From contig WTHY01000111.1 in the NCBI GenBank assembly GCA_011522945.1, forward strand, positions 1 to 14,989: a DNA stretch of 14,989 bases, given 5' to 3'. The stretch comes from Alphaproteobacteria bacterium. GTDB taxonomy: Bacteria; Pseudomonadota; Alphaproteobacteria; Puniceispirillales; Puniceispirillaceae. The notes beneath the pieces were generated by a model that was not told where the DNA came from, did no database searches, and saw nothing but the letters and a program-made list of their open reading frames with translations. The position numbers and the translations under genes are program-made. This document shows, piece by piece, positions 14,957 to 14,989 of this stretch (the first letter of the stretch is position 1; every line of letters starts with the position of its first letter).

Positions 14957-14989
14957 AGATTGTCTCCATTTTGCGGATGGCGTCCCATG
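14953..14989 (-). CDS. murB: 3' end of upstream gene, probably murB (partial)
   Basis: On the minus strand the frame from the window edge reads MGRHPQNGDNL and stops with TGA at 14955-14953, overlapping the ddlB start as ATGA. The four-base overlap suggests a real coupled gene end rather than chance. In alphaproteobacterial dcw clusters the gene before ddl is usually murB (UDP-N-acetylenolpyruvoylglucosamine reductase), and a basic tail after the last family helix is compatible. Only 11 complete codons are visible, so the identity rests on gene order. Confidence 0.45.
   Translation of the reverse strand, partial: MGRHPQNGDNL

Overview
The window is a chromosomal segment from an alphaproteobacterium. 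It carries the 3' half of the division and cell wall (dcw) cluster joined to the block lpxC-bamD-recN-ligA, all on the minus strand. The arrangement ddl-ftsQ-ftsA-ftsZ followed by lpxC, bamD, recN and ligA is typical of that class. So are the very long FtsZ linker and the FtsZ C-terminal peptide ending in IPAFLRRQAN. Base composition is moderate (G+C about half by eye). A marine lineage such as SAR116 would fit, but that is only a guess.

Layout on the plus strand: positions 1-324 hold no convincing gene. prmA (ribosomal protein L11 methyltransferase, 325-1215) is followed by a long aminopeptidase P (1252-2988). A 569-base non-coding stretch (2989-3557) separates these from the convergent minus-strand genes.

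Layout on the minus strand, in order of transcription from the right edge: the last codons of a probable murB (14989-14953), ddlB, ftsQ, ftsA, a structured 230-base ftsA-ftsZ gap containing a 54-codon candidate ORF, and ftsZ. A clear Rho-independent terminator (9822-9852) closes this division unit. lpxC follows, then a 609-base non-coding gap with a strong stem-loop, then the tightly packed unit bamD-recN-ligA (a 4-base gap and a 1-base overlap).

How the genes work together: MurB and Ddl make peptidoglycan precursors. FtsQ, FtsA and FtsZ build and anchor the divisome. LpxC commits UDP-GlcNAc to lipid A, and BamD helps insert outer-membrane proteins, so the block couples wall, outer membrane and division. 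RecN and LigA serve DNA repair and replication. PrmA and the peptidase are housekeeping enzymes.

No defence system, mobile element, CRISPR array, tRNA or rRNA was seen. The most interesting part is the ftsZ leader (11699-11880). It has a 54-codon ORF with its own good ribosome binding site. Its second half encodes a long imperfect hairpin just upstream of the ftsZ ribosome binding site, and one arm of that hairpin can also pair upstream. Whether this is a leader peptide, a riboregulator or chance cannot be settled from one sequence.
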